Part shown: one piece after another, positions 10,830 through 22,835 of the stretch
How the letters are laid out: every line of letters begins with the position of its first letter
Position numbering within the stretch: the first letter of the stretch is position 1
Assembly (NCBI RefSeq): GCF_002878395.1
Contig: NC_061114.1
Location: 148,371,229-148,435,228, forward strand
Direction: 5' to 3'
Length of the DNA stretch: 64,000 nt
Source: Capsicum annuum
Taxonomy: Eukaryota > Streptophyta > Magnoliopsida > Solanales > Solanaceae
Notes under the pieces: generated by a model
What the model saw: the letters and a program-made list of their open reading frames with translations, nothing else
The model's database searches: none
What the model was told of the DNA's origin: nothing
Position numbers and translations under genes: made by a program

Positions 10830-11949
10830 TACATACCTGGGTCTATTTCAGGGAATCCTTCCCGATCAAGGCGAGCCTGAAACGTATGAATTCCTCCCCT
10901 TCAAGTTAGCACTCTACATTCTCGCATTCTATGTCCTAGCTCACCACAACCAAAACACACATCACTAACGGCTCTACACACACCTTGGTGGTGCCTGCCT
11001 CACTCTCAATAATGCAGATGGGTACGAATACCACTAGCACTACTCTGGGCTTTAGAGCTTGGCTCTCTCTTAGATCTAACACGACCAAACACATGTCCGA
11101 GTACACTAGCTGAAGATGGAGCTGGAACTGAAAATCTCCGACCATACTGAGAGCTACTACCACCTTGAGACCCTGCCTGCGAGAAACTACAACTACCTGT
11201 CTTGGCTCTCTTATTCATTCTCTCTCTCATTTATTTTATCTGCCTCAATTTGTTTCACATGCATCATTATCCTAGAAAGATCCATATCTCTATTGAGCAT
11301 GGCAGCTCTACACTTTTTCAACACATCACTCGACACCCCAGACAAAAACTTACTCATACTCACTCTAGGGTCAGCTACCAAGTCGGGAGTATACTTAGCT
11401 AATTGGTTAAACATAAGACAATACTCTTTCACGGTCATGGAACCCTACCTTAAGTTCATGAACTCTTCTACCTTAGCCTCTCTCCTCTCTAGCAGGAAAA
11501 AGCTATATAGAAAGGCACTCTGAAACTCTAGCCAAGTCACGGGAGTTGTATTCTCTCCTCTACTTTTCTCCCACATCACTACCCAATCCTTAGCCATGTC
11601 TTTCAACCTATAAGATGTTAACTCAACACTCTCCTCCTTTGAAATATTTATAATCTGGGTGATCTTCTTCATCTCCTCTAGAAATAACTGTGGGTCCTCA
11701 CCTACTACTGACCCAAAGAATTTGGGCGGGTTTATTTTCATGAAGCTTCTAATCCTGGCTGTGGTAGAATTCCCATCTTGCTAAGGTGGGAATGCATCCT
11801 GACGGTTTCCATGAACATTAGTCATAGCGTGGGCTAGCACCTCGAAAGTAGCCTAAAACTCTATATGTGACACACTGTCATTCTCAGGATCTACTGGATG
11901 AGAAGGCTGATCATCGACCCCACGGACAAAATTTTTTGTGAGGAGGCAT
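10830..11949 (-). pseudogene. gag of N1 (nearly complete, one in-frame stop in the core)
   Basis: Minus strand, from ATGCCTCC at 11949-11947 (MPP start). The core at 11741-11445 carries a PKFFGS start, ESVELTSYRLKDMA and EFMNLR. Then comes a TAG at 11447-11445 where sister copies have CAG, and the same frame continues as MTVKEYCLMFNQLAKYTPDLVAD and MDLSRIMMHVKQIEADK to 11211. A basic, Ser-rich tail follows in shifted frames, then an intact CCHC knuckle CFGCGELGHRMREC at 10957-10916. The frame ends in PGM and a stop at the place where protease normally begins. The role would be particle assembly and RNA packaging. Apart from the TAG and one or two shifts it is among the least damaged gags here. 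Confidence 0.85.
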
Positions 11950-12155
11950 ACTCTGTAATTGGAAAAAAAAGTGGATTATACTAACGATCAACTTGAGCTT
12001 ATGCTCACTCTCACAAAATGATCATTAAAAGAAAAGGAACTACTCCTTAGAACATCCTGTAGCCTGTTGTACATAAATGAAGCGTGCTATACACCCACGC
12101 ACAAGAGTCTACTAGATGCGGCTCTCAGACTCCCTAGGACACTCTTGAACCTTAG

Positions 12156-12167
12156 GCTCTGATACCA
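12156..12167 (-). other. Primer binding site of N1
   Basis: Minus-strand TGGTATCAGAGC is a perfect 12/12 match to the initiator Met-tRNA primer site, a few bases from the LTR end at 12172. Confidence 0.95.
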
Positions 12168-12481
12168 AGTTTGTAATGCCCCAAAATCCCATCCCGAGAT
12201 GTCACACGATCCCTATGACCCCGAAGGACCACAAGTTAACCCTTACTGATATCTGTACCTGTATACTACATAATATTTGAAATAAATGCAAAAACTAGCC
12301 ATAAGTTTCAACACATCTATGAATACTCATAATATAGAAAACTGAGTACTACTACATCAACAACATCCATCTAAAAATCCTATAAATTGTCTAAACTGTG
12401 GAGCTGATAGGACAAGTCCCCAACTAACTCCATCAACTAAAAATAAATAAAGTCTGAAGAAATAATAGTAAACTGAGATTC

Positions 12482-12591
12482 GTCCTCTAAAGAAGAGGAC
12501 TCACTGCTACTGCTGCTGACTGGGACTGAACTGCAGAGGATACTCTAGATCCTGTGCCTCTGAACCTATGGTGTCAAATAAAAAACCATAG
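12482..12591 (-). promoter_or_regulatory. Two-hairpin module in N1 5' LTR
   Basis: Minus strand: CTATGGT/ACCATAG stem (12591-12585 with 12572-12566), 65 bases, then GTCCTC-TTCTTTA-GAGGAC (12500-12482) with a perfect 6-bp stem. The second hairpin is 310 bases from the LTR end. Confidence 0.6.
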
Positions 12592-14955
12592 TGCAAATGC
12601 GTCAGCACAGGAATATATTGAGTATTTAGATGGGGTAGGCTAATGCAAAGGCTGATGCATGTACAATATCTAAACTGAATAATCATGAATATGCCGCATG
12701 AGAACACATACATGAATGCACAGACCATGAACACAATTATCACAACTATAGATACTAAAAATCATATACCACTTTACTGCAGACTGAACTCACTACTAAT
12801 ACTGAGATACTGAATCACTGACTCATCTGATGCTGATAACTGAGGATCTGGATGTACTTACATCAAAGACTGAATTCTGAGCTTACTTCTTTCGACTGAC
12901 AGAATTAGAGATCAACTTTTCTAACAAATTAAAGAATCTGACAACAAGAATACTCAGTAGAATAAAGAATCTGAGATGGATATCAAACCTATCTGATAGG
13001 AGATCTCTAGATAAGATAATAAAAATACTCAACATGGTCTTAGACTAAGATCAAGCCTCTCTGACTGGAGATCTCTAGTAATGATAATAATCTACATATG
13101 AGTCCAGGCCTATCTGACGGGATGATCCATCAACCAATGGGACTATTTGAGTTTCATACTAGGATAGATGATTGTACCACACAATCCTGATTTCTGAAGA
13201 GTGATACTGAAACTACAACTATGGGAAGTAGTTAGTTAACTGACATGCCCTAACCTACCATAGGTGGGGTCCAACCTGTGACCCCAGCTAGAAGGGTGTC
13301 AATACCATGCCACGGGTAAAGACCTCTCTGGTCAAGCCTCTCTGATGGGATGACCCTCACAGAAAGTCGGCCTAAGGCAATATGATAGTCAAACCTCTTT
13401 GATGGTGACAGCCTCTACTGACGAGAGACTCCTGTATCCTATGCTTGCTATACAGTTCTAGAGTTCAGGGATTACTCCTAACGACTCGATCTCCTTGAAG
13501 GGAGAGCTGCCATTCTTTCCCTCGCCCGGTGCTATCTTCTACTCCCAACTGAAAGACTCTGAACTGAATTTTCAACTGAACACAACTGAACTGAGTCTGT
13601 TATTGATCATGTTTCTCAAAAGATCTAACTGTGTTACATTGAGATTACTTAGATCCATATCTGACAGAAAAAGTATCAAATCATAGTATCTGACTGAAAA
13701 TACAGGGCTTGAATAGGTTACTCGAATTGCTTCTGAGATTAGACATGAATACTATTAGATCTAAGCTAATTACAGGACTGAGGCTAGATTACTAGCGATA
13801 CAAAGATTATAGAGAGATAACTGAGATTACTGAGCTTTCTTATGTTCTAACTTGTCTGAGGATATAGACTTCTATAGTTCACCGAGTTTTGAGAATTATG
13901 GCTCGATTGGAGTTATCGAGAAACTGACACGGGCTCTAGAAAACTGCTCTATTATCGGGTATAAATACTCTCAGGAATCGATAGCGTAAAAGTAAAGCAT
14001 AATGATTCATTCATCATCACAATCATTCATGTATCATCATAACCATTCATGCATCATCACAATTATTAACACAACTCTTCAAGTAATTACGAATCACAAA
14101 TGTCTATTCATCATCGTAGTCACCAAGGGGTCACTTTAAGCATCTCGGAATCATAATCATATAATAATGTAGGGGAAACATGCTACTAGATCGTACTCCA
14201 TTCAACAAGGTTTTACCTCAGCTATTTCTTACCTATATTACTCTTGACATGTGTTTGGATATCACATAGCTTAGGGAAACTTCTTAATATCATATCAGAA
14301 CTTAATTAGGGATTTCATTCTATCTTGGCATATTTCACTCACTAAGGCATTTTATCAAACACTAGGCATGCACGGGTTCACACTTATTTGGGAATTTCCA
14401 GCTACCATGGAATAATTCATTCATTTGGACATTTTTATCAAACCTATGGGGGACATGCTTCGCTTATTCAACCATTTCTACACCCAAAAGTCATGAACAT
14501 ATCACATAGAAAACAACTTCAAGAGGTTCTATCACATTAGTTCCACATACTAGGGTCAAAGCTCATAAATTTTGTAGACAAACATAAATCAAAACTCCAC
14601 AACACCTTGAACATTCATTTCAACTCATACAAATCATTAACAACTCACAAACATAAAAATCTTTTAGTTTTTAAAAGGGGTTCTTGAGCTTCTTGGATGA
14701 AAGGGACCCAAGAATTAATATCTACATACCTTAACCTTTGAAGTCGGATGAATTATAATGCTTGAGACTCTATCCGTACTTGTAATAAATGATTGTCGAA
14801 GCCCACACTATGAGGAACTTAGTTCTTGAAGAAATATAGAAGATTTATAGATTATTTTTGGAAGATTAGGGTTCTTGAATTGAAACCCTAGATATTCTCT
14901 CCTTAGAGAATTGGAAGAGAAATGGAGAAATTAGGGTTTGAATGAGGGTTCCTCA

Positions 14956-14963
14956 TATTTATA
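14956..14963 (-). promoter_or_regulatory. TATA box of N1 5' LTR
   Basis: Minus-strand CTATAAATATGAGG, about 680 bases inside the LTR start, is conserved with 9485. The start of the element RNA is expected roughly 30 bases further down the minus strand. Confidence 0.65.
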
Positions 14964-15035
14964 GAGTCTCAAAAATGTGGGAAATGACCAAAATACCGTT
15001 GTAAAAACACCCTTAAATTGCTGGAAAAATATTCT

Positions 15036-15249
15036 TGACGACATCATGTTGGTGATAGGCCGTCAAGAATGTCATCAAAAAAAAGTGAAATATTGAGTTT
15101 CTGATTAAGGCTGACGAAATTGGTGATAAGCCGTCACGGGCGTGATGGCTTATCACAAAATGTCGTCATTGGGTTCAGAAATCTGCCCAGGGCTGACGAC
15201 ATTAGTGATAGGCCATCACGGGCATGATTGCTTATCACGAATGTCGTCA
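15036..15249. repeat. Three tandem palindromes upstream of the N1 TATA box
   Basis: Units are 15036-15076 (shortened), 15112-15168 and 15194-15249. Units two and three are near-perfect palindromes of 56-57 bases: outer arms TGACGACATT/AATGTCGTCA, inner arms around GTGATARGCC/GGCTTATCAC, and a short centre at CACGGGCRTG. They lie about 70-290 bases upstream of the TATA box in transcription direction. Confidence 0.85.
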
Positions 15250-15642
15250 CCAGTTTCCCAGCCAGACATGCTAGAGTAAAACGAGCATAACTCTTTGCTC
15301 CGATATTCATTTTTGAAGAAATTGGTATCGTTGGAAAGATAATTCAAAGAGATTTCATTTGATATACAGTAGGTCCTCTAATTAGATATATGCAAGGATT
15401 TATTGTTGATTGAAGTTGATCCAAATTTTGACGGTCACTAAAACTTTAACAATAGGAAAGCTTTCAACTCGTCCATAAGTTAGGGGACCTCTATGATCTC
15501 AATTCATGCTCAAATACATTCCCACACGATTCAAAGTATTTCATACTTGGGAGGATATTTCTGTAACATTTTGACTCGGATTTTCTAATTACCAAGTACG
15601 CTCTAAGGCTCAGACTGAAAAAGGATTTTCTGGGGCATTACA

Positions 15643-15647
15643 GTGAC
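15643..15647. repeat. Target site duplication of N1, right copy (GTGAC)
   Basis: Same GTGAC as 7584-7588, directly after the N1 terminus ...CATTACA. Confidence 0.85.
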
Positions 15648-17852
15648 TAACAACATAAATACTTTGGGATAGGTTAAAGACCATGACTTAGCCAAGAAAG
15701 TATAACCATCAAATACCTAAACAAAAACCACAATAAAACCAAAATAATAATTAAGTCCATATCCATATCATAACATACCCAAGTCCACAATTTGTCCATA
15801 CAAAGCCTCTAAAAGAAACCCAAGAATATTCGTCGGGACATGCCCCCAACCATAGCCAAAACCAATGTCCAAGTCTATAACAATAAAGACCTAAAAAGTC
15901 AAAGCAAGAAATGGAGCCTTCCAAAGTATGGAAGCTCACCACTTTAAGTCAACACAAGTTGTTCCTGAGTTCAATCATTAAATAGGATGTGTAAGGATAT
16001 GACCAATACCTACATCGCATCGGGATGCAATATCGAAGATGATTAGCAACTGGAGCGCCAGCATGTAACTCATGGATAAGGAAAATATAATGCCAACAGT
16101 TCAAAACCAATCATCCAATGCACATAACCAATGTAGTACATATATACACACATACCATGCCAGGAGAGGGAATAAGATTTGCATGAGATTTGAAATCATT
16201 AACCTACGTTGTGTGGCATAACCACCATATAAAAAGGCACCCACAAGCTATATGGGCCCAGCTCTTCCCTATATGGAAGTGCCCTAGTGTGTGTAGCCGC
16301 ACAAACCAGAAAATATCCATAAATTCATATGTCTATATGGAGGACTCAAACCTCCTGACATAGTCAAAGTGACTTAAGCACCAATACATGTATTATGGGG
16401 GACTCAAACTTCCCTTTCACATATTCATTCGGGGGACTCAAACCACCCGATCATAAAGGCTCCCACACCAGCTAGCACAGTTACAAGTGTTAGTCGTTCA
16501 AACTCCACCTACATGACCCTGCTATACATCCCACTTTAAAGACCATTTTAAAACCATCATTCCACATACATAACTATTAACCCAATTACTTACCAAAGAA
16601 ACTTCATTGGTATCGTCATACCAACACCACTTGAAAGTATATAACATCCATAACCATTATCGTTTGACTTTGGGACTCGAACCTATTGTCTATACAAAGA
16701 TATCAATGTAATTCAACATTTAGGGACCCATATAAAAAAAGGCATAAACCATTTATTGTTTAGGGACTCAAATCCTTTTAGACAATAGAACCACCAAGGT
16801 TACCATTTAAATCATTCCATGGTCAACAAGGCATTCACTAAACCACTTACCAACCATTCGTATTTATTTGGCCAATTTCTTAGTTCAATACCCCATTTAT
16901 ATGTGACTAGTTATTTCTCTTAGGCATTTTCACAAACACTTTAAGGGCATACCATTACCAAGACCAAAACCAAGGTAAAAACCAACAAGTTTAGGGTTAC
17001 CATTGACCCATTTGTTAAACCATAATTACCAACCACCCAGATGTGCAAACCATTACTAAAAACATGTATAAAAACAATTTAAACCAAGAGTAAACAATAT
17101 TGAACAGTATGCATCAAAACCCTCAACATTATTTTTTGAAACCACCATTAAAGAATCATAATCAGTGTTTAAAACATATGATATTTGCTAACTAATAATG
17201 AGGGAACAGTCACTTTACATATTCATGAAGATTCATGGAAGAAATTTGATTCTTGAACCTTTAGATGAACACATTGTAGAAATCCTAGCCAAATCCTCAA
17301 GGGAGTGTCTAGAGTGTTTTTGGGGTTATTTGATCTTTCAAAGTATGTTATGAGAGGCCACAATATGTTATAAGACATGAGTAGTTAAAGGTTTTGGGGT
17401 GGGAAATTTCTAAAATGTCCTCGGCTTAAAAGTTGTAAAACATGCACATGAAGGTACGACTCCCCCCTTATCTTGCGCACAAACATATGAGTGGTACATA
17501 TTACTCGTACCCTAGGCATCAAGCAGGACTCCAACAATGTCCAACGTACAAGCCCCTAGACCTACTCGTAACCAGTCATGCAATAAGTACCCCCTAATCT
17601 ATAGCCTAGACAGAATCCTCTAGGCTAGATATAAGACATCATATGATTAGGTACCATACTACTCGTACCTAACATATTACTAGTAAGATAACTAATCTTA
17701 CCTTAGATAGAATACAACCAAACCACACTGATTTCCATAGGAGTTGAGGGACCCTAAACCTTACCATATCATATGAAAAGTACCAAAAGTCTTATGATGC
17801 TTAGTAAGCCCAAAATTAAGAATTTCTAAGGGTCAAAAGCCAAGGTGTTTCA
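15648..17852 (-). repeat. Proximal part of the T4 3' LTR
   Basis: On the minus strand it starts TGAAACACC after the polypurine tract and follows the LTR at 915-3194 block by block until the N1 insertion. It contains the best preserved Tekay/Del-like hairpin. Confidence 0.85.
15914..15937 (-). promoter_or_regulatory. LTR hairpin, Tekay/Del-like version (best preserved)
   Basis: Minus strand: GAGCTTCC, 7-nt loop ATACTTT, then GGAAGGCTC. The stem is eight pairs with one bulged base. The preceding GTGGTGAG is also seen before the hairpin of P1 at 61558. Confidence 0.5.
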
Positions 17853-17867
17853 ATTCTCCCCCACTTG
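17853..17867 (-). other. Polypurine tract of T4
   Basis: Minus-strand CAAGTGGGGGAGAAT directly before LTR start TGAAACA, matching T1. Confidence 0.8.
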
Positions 17868-17934
17868 GATCATTCATCCTCGAATGACGGGTAAGGAAAG
17901 AACAAGCATGAGTTAACACATTATTACACATCAA

Positions 17935-18440
17935 CTAACCTTTAACCAAGTTAGAAAACAAAGACATAAAATAAAAATAGTAAGAACAACATATACCTCC
18001 CGCACGAATTTTCAGAACGAAGAACAAATATGGATACTTGGACTTCATGTCCTCTTTTACCTCCCAAGTAGGTTCCTCAACATTATGGTTGCTCCAAAGA
18101 ACCTTTACCAAAGCCAAATCCTTTGTCCACACCCAACTAACTTGATGATTCAAGATCTTAATCGAGAATAGTTCATAAGATAAGGAATACAAGATACCTA
18201 ATACTTCCAAAGGAACAATCGATGAAGGAAAACCGGATGAATGGAGCTCAACCTAGGAGGAAACTCTAACTCATTAGCAACATTGCCAACCCTCTTTAAA
18301 ACCAAGTACGGGCCAACATACCAAGGGCTTAAATTCTCCTTCTTACCAACCCACATTACTCCCTTCATGGGAGACACCTTCAAAAATACTCAATTGCCAA
18401 CTTTGAATTCCGACTCCCTATATTTCACAACCCCATAGGA
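17935..18440 (-). pseudogene. Integrase C-terminus and chromodomain-like tail, T4
   Basis: Two overlapping minus-strand frames (18383-18198 and 18210-17935) show a frameshift. The first carries KVSPMKGVMW..., the GPY module (YVGPYLVL) and IHPVF, the second the chromodomain-like tail with LSYE, a W residue and EEPTWEVKEDMKSKYP. It is the expected 3' end of pol, followed by noncoding sequence, polypurine tract and LTR. Confidence 0.85.
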
Positions 18441-19330
18441 CTTTTAGCCACTTTGAGCAGCTTTCAATCTATCACGAATTACCTTCACCTTTACCAAAGC
18501 TTGGTGAACCAAATCATGGCAAAGCCACTTGCCCTCACTAACTTCATACCACCTAATAGAAGAACGACATCTCCTACCATACAATGCCTCAAAAGGATCC
18601 ATACCAATCTAGAGTTGTAACTATTATTATAAGAAAGTTTAATCAAAGGTAAATGGTCGAACCAACTACCACCATAGTCAATCACACAAGCATGGAGCAT
18701 ATCTTTCTATGTATAAATTATCCTATCCGCTTGCCCATCCAACTGTAAATGGAAACGGTACTAAGGCACACCTTAGTTCCTAAACCTTTATGAAATAACT
18801 TCCAAAAATACAATGAAAATAGAGTACCACGATCCAAAATGATAGAAAGATGAGCACCATGCATCTTCACAATCTCAAAAAGAGACAACTTAGCATAATC
18901 CTCAGCCGAATAACCAGTCCTTAACCGCAAAAAGTGAGTAAACTTGGTCATCCTATCAAGAATGACCGAAATCAAATAACACTTGTTCTAAGATAGAGGA
19001 ACACCCATAACAAAATCCATATTGATTACCTCCCACTTTTATTCGGGCAACTCAATCTCTTGGTAAAAACCTCTGGGTCTTATTTACTTAACTTTCACTT
19101 GTTGTCACAACATACACTTACCCATATCTCGCTTCTTATTATTCCACCAATAGGACTCTTTAAGATCATGATACATCTTTGTAGAACCAGGATGTTAAGC
19201 ATAATGATATCCATGAGCTTCGGCCAAAATCCTTTCCCTCAAACCATCGATTTCGGGAATAGATAACCTTCCTTAGTACCTCAAGACACCATCACCACCT
19301 ATTACAAAGTCAACAATCTTTTTTTGACCC
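18441..19330 (-). pseudogene. Integrase zinc and catalytic core, T4
   Basis: Minus-strand fragments show the first catalytic region (VILDRMTKFTHF, 18975-18718) and the second (SIILDRGTLFS). The third, where the glutamate of DQ-ERT is expected, is disrupted by a frameshift near 18730. A 69-residue piece (18700-18491) carries the following region (VIDYGGSW.DHLPL). The N-terminal zinc part toward 19300 survives only in scattered words. The enzyme would join element cDNA to host DNA; this copy cannot make it. Confidence 0.8.
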
Positions 19331-19399
19331 ATATTTTTCTTAATCTTTATCAAATTAGGATCCAATATTTTATTTTCTTTTATCTTAACAACAAGTGAA

Positions 19400-19895
19400 T
19401 ACTGTAATACCTAATGCACGAACACACCACTATTCTCATAGTCTATGAGACGAACTCCAAGACTAGCCAAATGGTGAATTTCATTTACCAACTACTATTT
19501 ATCCTTATTCTCATAAGCTAAACTTCCTATGGACAACCTACTAAGAGTATTAACAACTAAGTTAGCTTTACTTGGATGGTAGTGAAGGCTTATATCACAA
19601 TCTTTCAGCAACTGAAGCCACCCCCTTTGCATAAGATTCAATTTATTTTAAGTAAACACATAGTGTAGGCTCTTATGCTTAGAAAAGATGTCAACATAAA
19701 CCCCATAGAGATAGTGACACCAAATTTTTAACACAAATACCACAGCCAATAACTCCAAATAATGAGTAGGTTAGTTACTCTTATGAACTTTCAACTGCCT
19801 AGAAGCAGAGGCCACCAGCCTACTATGCTGCATCAATACACAACCAAGCCCAACACTACAAGCATCACAATATACTACAAAGCCCTCATTTTCCT
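19400..19895 (-). pseudogene. RNase H, T4
   Basis: Minus-strand text includes GFVVYCDA (first catalytic Asp), GLGCVLMQH, a LELLAVVF block (catalytic Glu), DIFSKHKSL and a HYHPSKAN block, the standard order of Ty3/gypsy RNase H. Several stops interrupt it, one at the family's [12 protein letters not shown] position. Confidence 0.8.
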
Positions 19896-20790
19896 CGAGC
19901 AGTGTCTAAATCAAAGCTAAATTAAAATGATCCTTCAACTTATCAAAACTACCCTCACACATATCCAAAAATAAGAACTTAACTTTGTTTTGAGTCAACT
20001 TAGTCAATGGGGTAGCTATAGTCAAGAAAATCTCCACAAATCTACTATAGTAACTGGCTAAACCCAAGAAGCTTCGAATATCGATTAGAGTCGTAGGTCT
20101 AGGACACTTCTTAACTTTCACAACCTTTTATGGATCCACCATGATCTCTTCACTAGAGATAACATAACCAAGAAAAGTCACATCCTTAAACAAAAACTTA
20201 TTCTTAGAGAACCTGAATACAAATGCTGATCCTTTAATGTCTATGATAGAACAAGGAGGTGACTGACATAATCTGCCTTACTCTTAGAGTAGACCATAAT
20301 GTCGTCAATGAAGACAATGACAAAAAATTCTAAAAACTAATGGAAGACCCTATTCATCAAGTCCATAAATAATGTCGCAGCATTGGTCAGCCCAAAAAAT
20401 AAGGTAGTCCTAGGGATGTCCACCTCCTTAATCTTAAGTTGATGATAAACCGACCTTAGATCCATCTTAGAGAAATACTTTAATCCTTAAAGTTGATCAA
20501 ATAAATCATTGATCCTAGGAAGAGGATATTTACTCTATATAGTCACCTTATTCAGCTGATGATAATCAATACACATCCAAAGGTAACCATCTTTATTAAG
20601 CACGAACAACATAAGAACACCCTAAAGAGACACACTAGGATAGATAAAACCCATATCTAAAAGATCCTTTAATTGCTCCTTTACCATTTTCAATTTAGCT
20701 AGAGCTATTCTATAAGGAGGGACAAAAAAAGAACGAGTGTCCAAAATAAGATCCTCCCAAAATTAATTTCCCTATCGAGAGGAATACAAA
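19896..20790 (-). pseudogene. Reverse transcriptase, T4
   Basis: The catalytic box reads FIDD on the minus strand at 20312-20301, as in this lineage, followed by IMVYSK-like sequence. Downstream are a GHVIS-type block and a VKKCPRPTTLIDIRSFLGLASYYSRFV block (20121-19906). The N-terminal fingers are fragmentary near 20600-20780. Many frame breaks. RT would copy element RNA from the Met-tRNA primer in the particle. Confidence 0.85.
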
Positions 20791-21316
20791 GAAGAACATT
20801 AAGTAACACCTCTGAAAAATCATTAACCACAGGAACACATTCTAAAGAAAGACCTTCCTAGTTAGAATCTTGAACCTGTACCAAATTATATACGCAACCT
20901 TTGAAAATCATCTTTTGAGCTTTAAGATATAAGATGAACCTTCTCTTAGGCACTATAGAACCCCCTTTCCATACTATGACAAGTTCATTAGGGAATTTAA
21001 ACATGATGTTACGGGTCCGATAATCTAAGGATGCATAACACAAAGGCAACCAATCCATCCCCAATATGACATCAAAGTTTACCATATCCAACTCTATCAA
21101 TTCCATAAGAGTTTCTCTACCACTAATTGATACTACATAACCCCTATAGACTCTTCTAGAAATCACATAGTCATAAATCAGGGTAGATACAGGTAAAAGA
21201 TCAAAAATAAACTTAGGGATAAAACCAAAATATACAGCCATAAATGGGGTCATAAAAGAAAGAGTGGACCCTAGGTTAAGTAAACAATTCACATAATAGG
21301 AGAAAAGTTTCAACAT
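20791..21316 (-). pseudogene. Retropepsin-like protease, T4
   Basis: A 152-residue minus-strand open stretch (21316-20858) starts MLKLFSYYVNCLLN and carries the flap and C-terminal signature NFDVILGMDWLPLCYASLDY. The active-site loop reads NLGS where DPGS is expected, so the catalytic Asp is gone. The linker KGCVYNLVQVQDSN leads to RT. It is the longest open piece of T4. Confidence 0.85.
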
Positions 21317-22619
21317 ATAAGTAACAACATTAGGGGATACCTCAGAATCCTGATGAAATGAAGAGCCTATAACCGATTTCAGCCAGTGTTGGTACCAAAA
21401 GCAAAAATAGATACCGAAGCAACACCCTTTAGTGCAGGAGCAGATGAAGAGGCAATCATGACCTTAATAACCCAAGAAGCTATTCTAACATAATAGTAAC
21501 ACTACATATGACCAATCTAACCATAATAAAAATATTTGTTCTTCCCTTCCTCATAGAACCCATGGTGTGACCACCCATAAAATTTTTAAGGAGGGTGGGA
21601 TAGGGCCAACTAAGCTCTACAAGACTATAATTAAGCACCCTATGCTCGAAACCCAAAAATGTTGAGATCGATAATCACCTAACAACTTTTGGTGAGGAGT
21701 GCTAAGTATAGAGAAAGAACTAGATATCCTCCACTTCTTCTTTAGCCACATACCACCATTTTTACCACTCTGCTCAGAAGACCTAATTTTCTCCCTTGCC
21801 TCTCACTAAACTCAGCGTGCTTCCTCTTCTCTTTCTCCACTTATTGGATGTATACCACCAACCTGGAAATATTTATGTCTTTTATTAATAAGGTAACCAA
21901 ACTTTTAAAAATTATCTCATGAGACAATCCCAAAGAAAACATTATCATAATGGCCCTCATACTAGAAACCATCTCTAGAGCATACCATAATAACTGGTGA
22001 AACTTTAAGGTATACTCCTTGACTGGCATCTTTCCTTGCCTCAAATTAACAAACGCCTCTGCTTTTGTTTCCCTCAACTCTTGGGGAAAGAGGCAGTCTA
22101 GGAAAGCATTAGAGAAATCTTCCCATAGAGCAAACTCATTACCGTTACCCCTTTCCTAATCACATTATTTATACCAATGGTGTGCTACGTCCTTCAACTA
22201 ATAGGATGCAAACTTCACACCCTTCACATTTGTGGCATGCATAATTCAAAAGATATTTCTTTTTCATCTAGAAAACCCTAAGCATTTTCATCTTCCATAA
22301 CACAACTAAAGGTTGAAGGACTCAACCTCATCAAATGGTCAAACTGTGTGGCCTCAAAAGATAGAGTATAAGATACACCACACTCAGCCTGACAAGTTAC
22401 CAAATAAGTTAGTTTATAAATCAATTAACAAAAGTCAGTATTTATCATGTCATCCTGGGGAGTTATATGAGGACTAGAGAGAACTAGTAGAACTTCAAAA
22501 CAATTAAGAAATAGTCCCCTAGACTAGGTCTGGACTCCATAATTAGAGTGTGTCCCATCAACTTCATCCCCCGTTGGGATAGAGGAATTTTTGTGAGCTT
22601 TGTATCATCGAGGAGGCAT
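21317..22619 (-). pseudogene. gag of T4
   Basis: Minus strand from ATGCCTCCTCG at 22619 (MPPR start). The core includes FFPQELRETKAEAFVNLRQGKMPVKEYTLKFHQL read near 22100-21990 and a SRLVVYIQ block near 21850. Here the NLRQG codon is intact CAG, unlike in T2, T5, N1 and P1. The CCHC knuckle near 21530 has lost cysteines to Tyr. Several stops and shifts. Confidence 0.8.
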
Positions 22620-22815
22620 GATATAAGAAAATATGTAAACAAAGATTAGAAGAATCCAAGACCTTAGAATCTATAGCTCGAAATAAGACAAGAAGAAAGT
22701 GAAATATTTCTAAATATCTCATAGCCTCACTCTTATAAGTTTGATGCTCTACACACCCATAAAAGAGAATATAATTGACATGGCTTTATGGATACCCAAC
22801 TGACCATGAAATTAG

Positions 22816-22827
22816 GCTTTAATTCAA
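22816..22827 (-). other. Degenerate primer binding site of T4
   Basis: Minus-strand TTGAATTAAAGC matches TGGTATCAGAGC at 8 of 12 bases and sits eight bases from the LTR end at 22836, the spacing seen in T2 and T5. Position makes the call, not sequence alone. Confidence 0.6.
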
Positions 22828-22835
22828 ACTTGATA

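Larger units (their letters stand above)
7589..15642 (-). mobile_element. N1: gag-only LTR retrotransposon nested in the T4 LTR (minus)
   Basis: Two LTRs with termini of the form TGTAATGCCCC...GGGGCATTACA bound a 1984-base interior that contains a perfect Met-tRNA primer site, a gag with intact CCHC knuckle, and a polypurine tract, but no protease, RT, RNase H or integrase. This is the layout called TR-GAG (terminal repeats with gag only), a non-autonomous form needing enzymes from a partner. The 5-bp duplication GTGAC on both sides shows a clean integration. The low-side LTR is 872 bases shorter than the high-side LTR. Confidence 0.9.
12172..15642 (-). repeat. 5' LTR of N1 (full length)
   Basis: The repeat is 3471 bases, starting TGTAATGCCCC and ending GGGGCATTACA, an 11-base inverted terminal pair. 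It contains about 900 bases (12733-13635) lost from the other N1 LTR. That part shares text with N2 LTRs, for example the block GGTATTGACACCCTTC read on the minus strand near 13310. Confidence 0.95.

Noticed and set aside
11116..11523. 135-residue plus-strand open frame
   Set aside because: Complement of the N1 gag core; no motif of its own.
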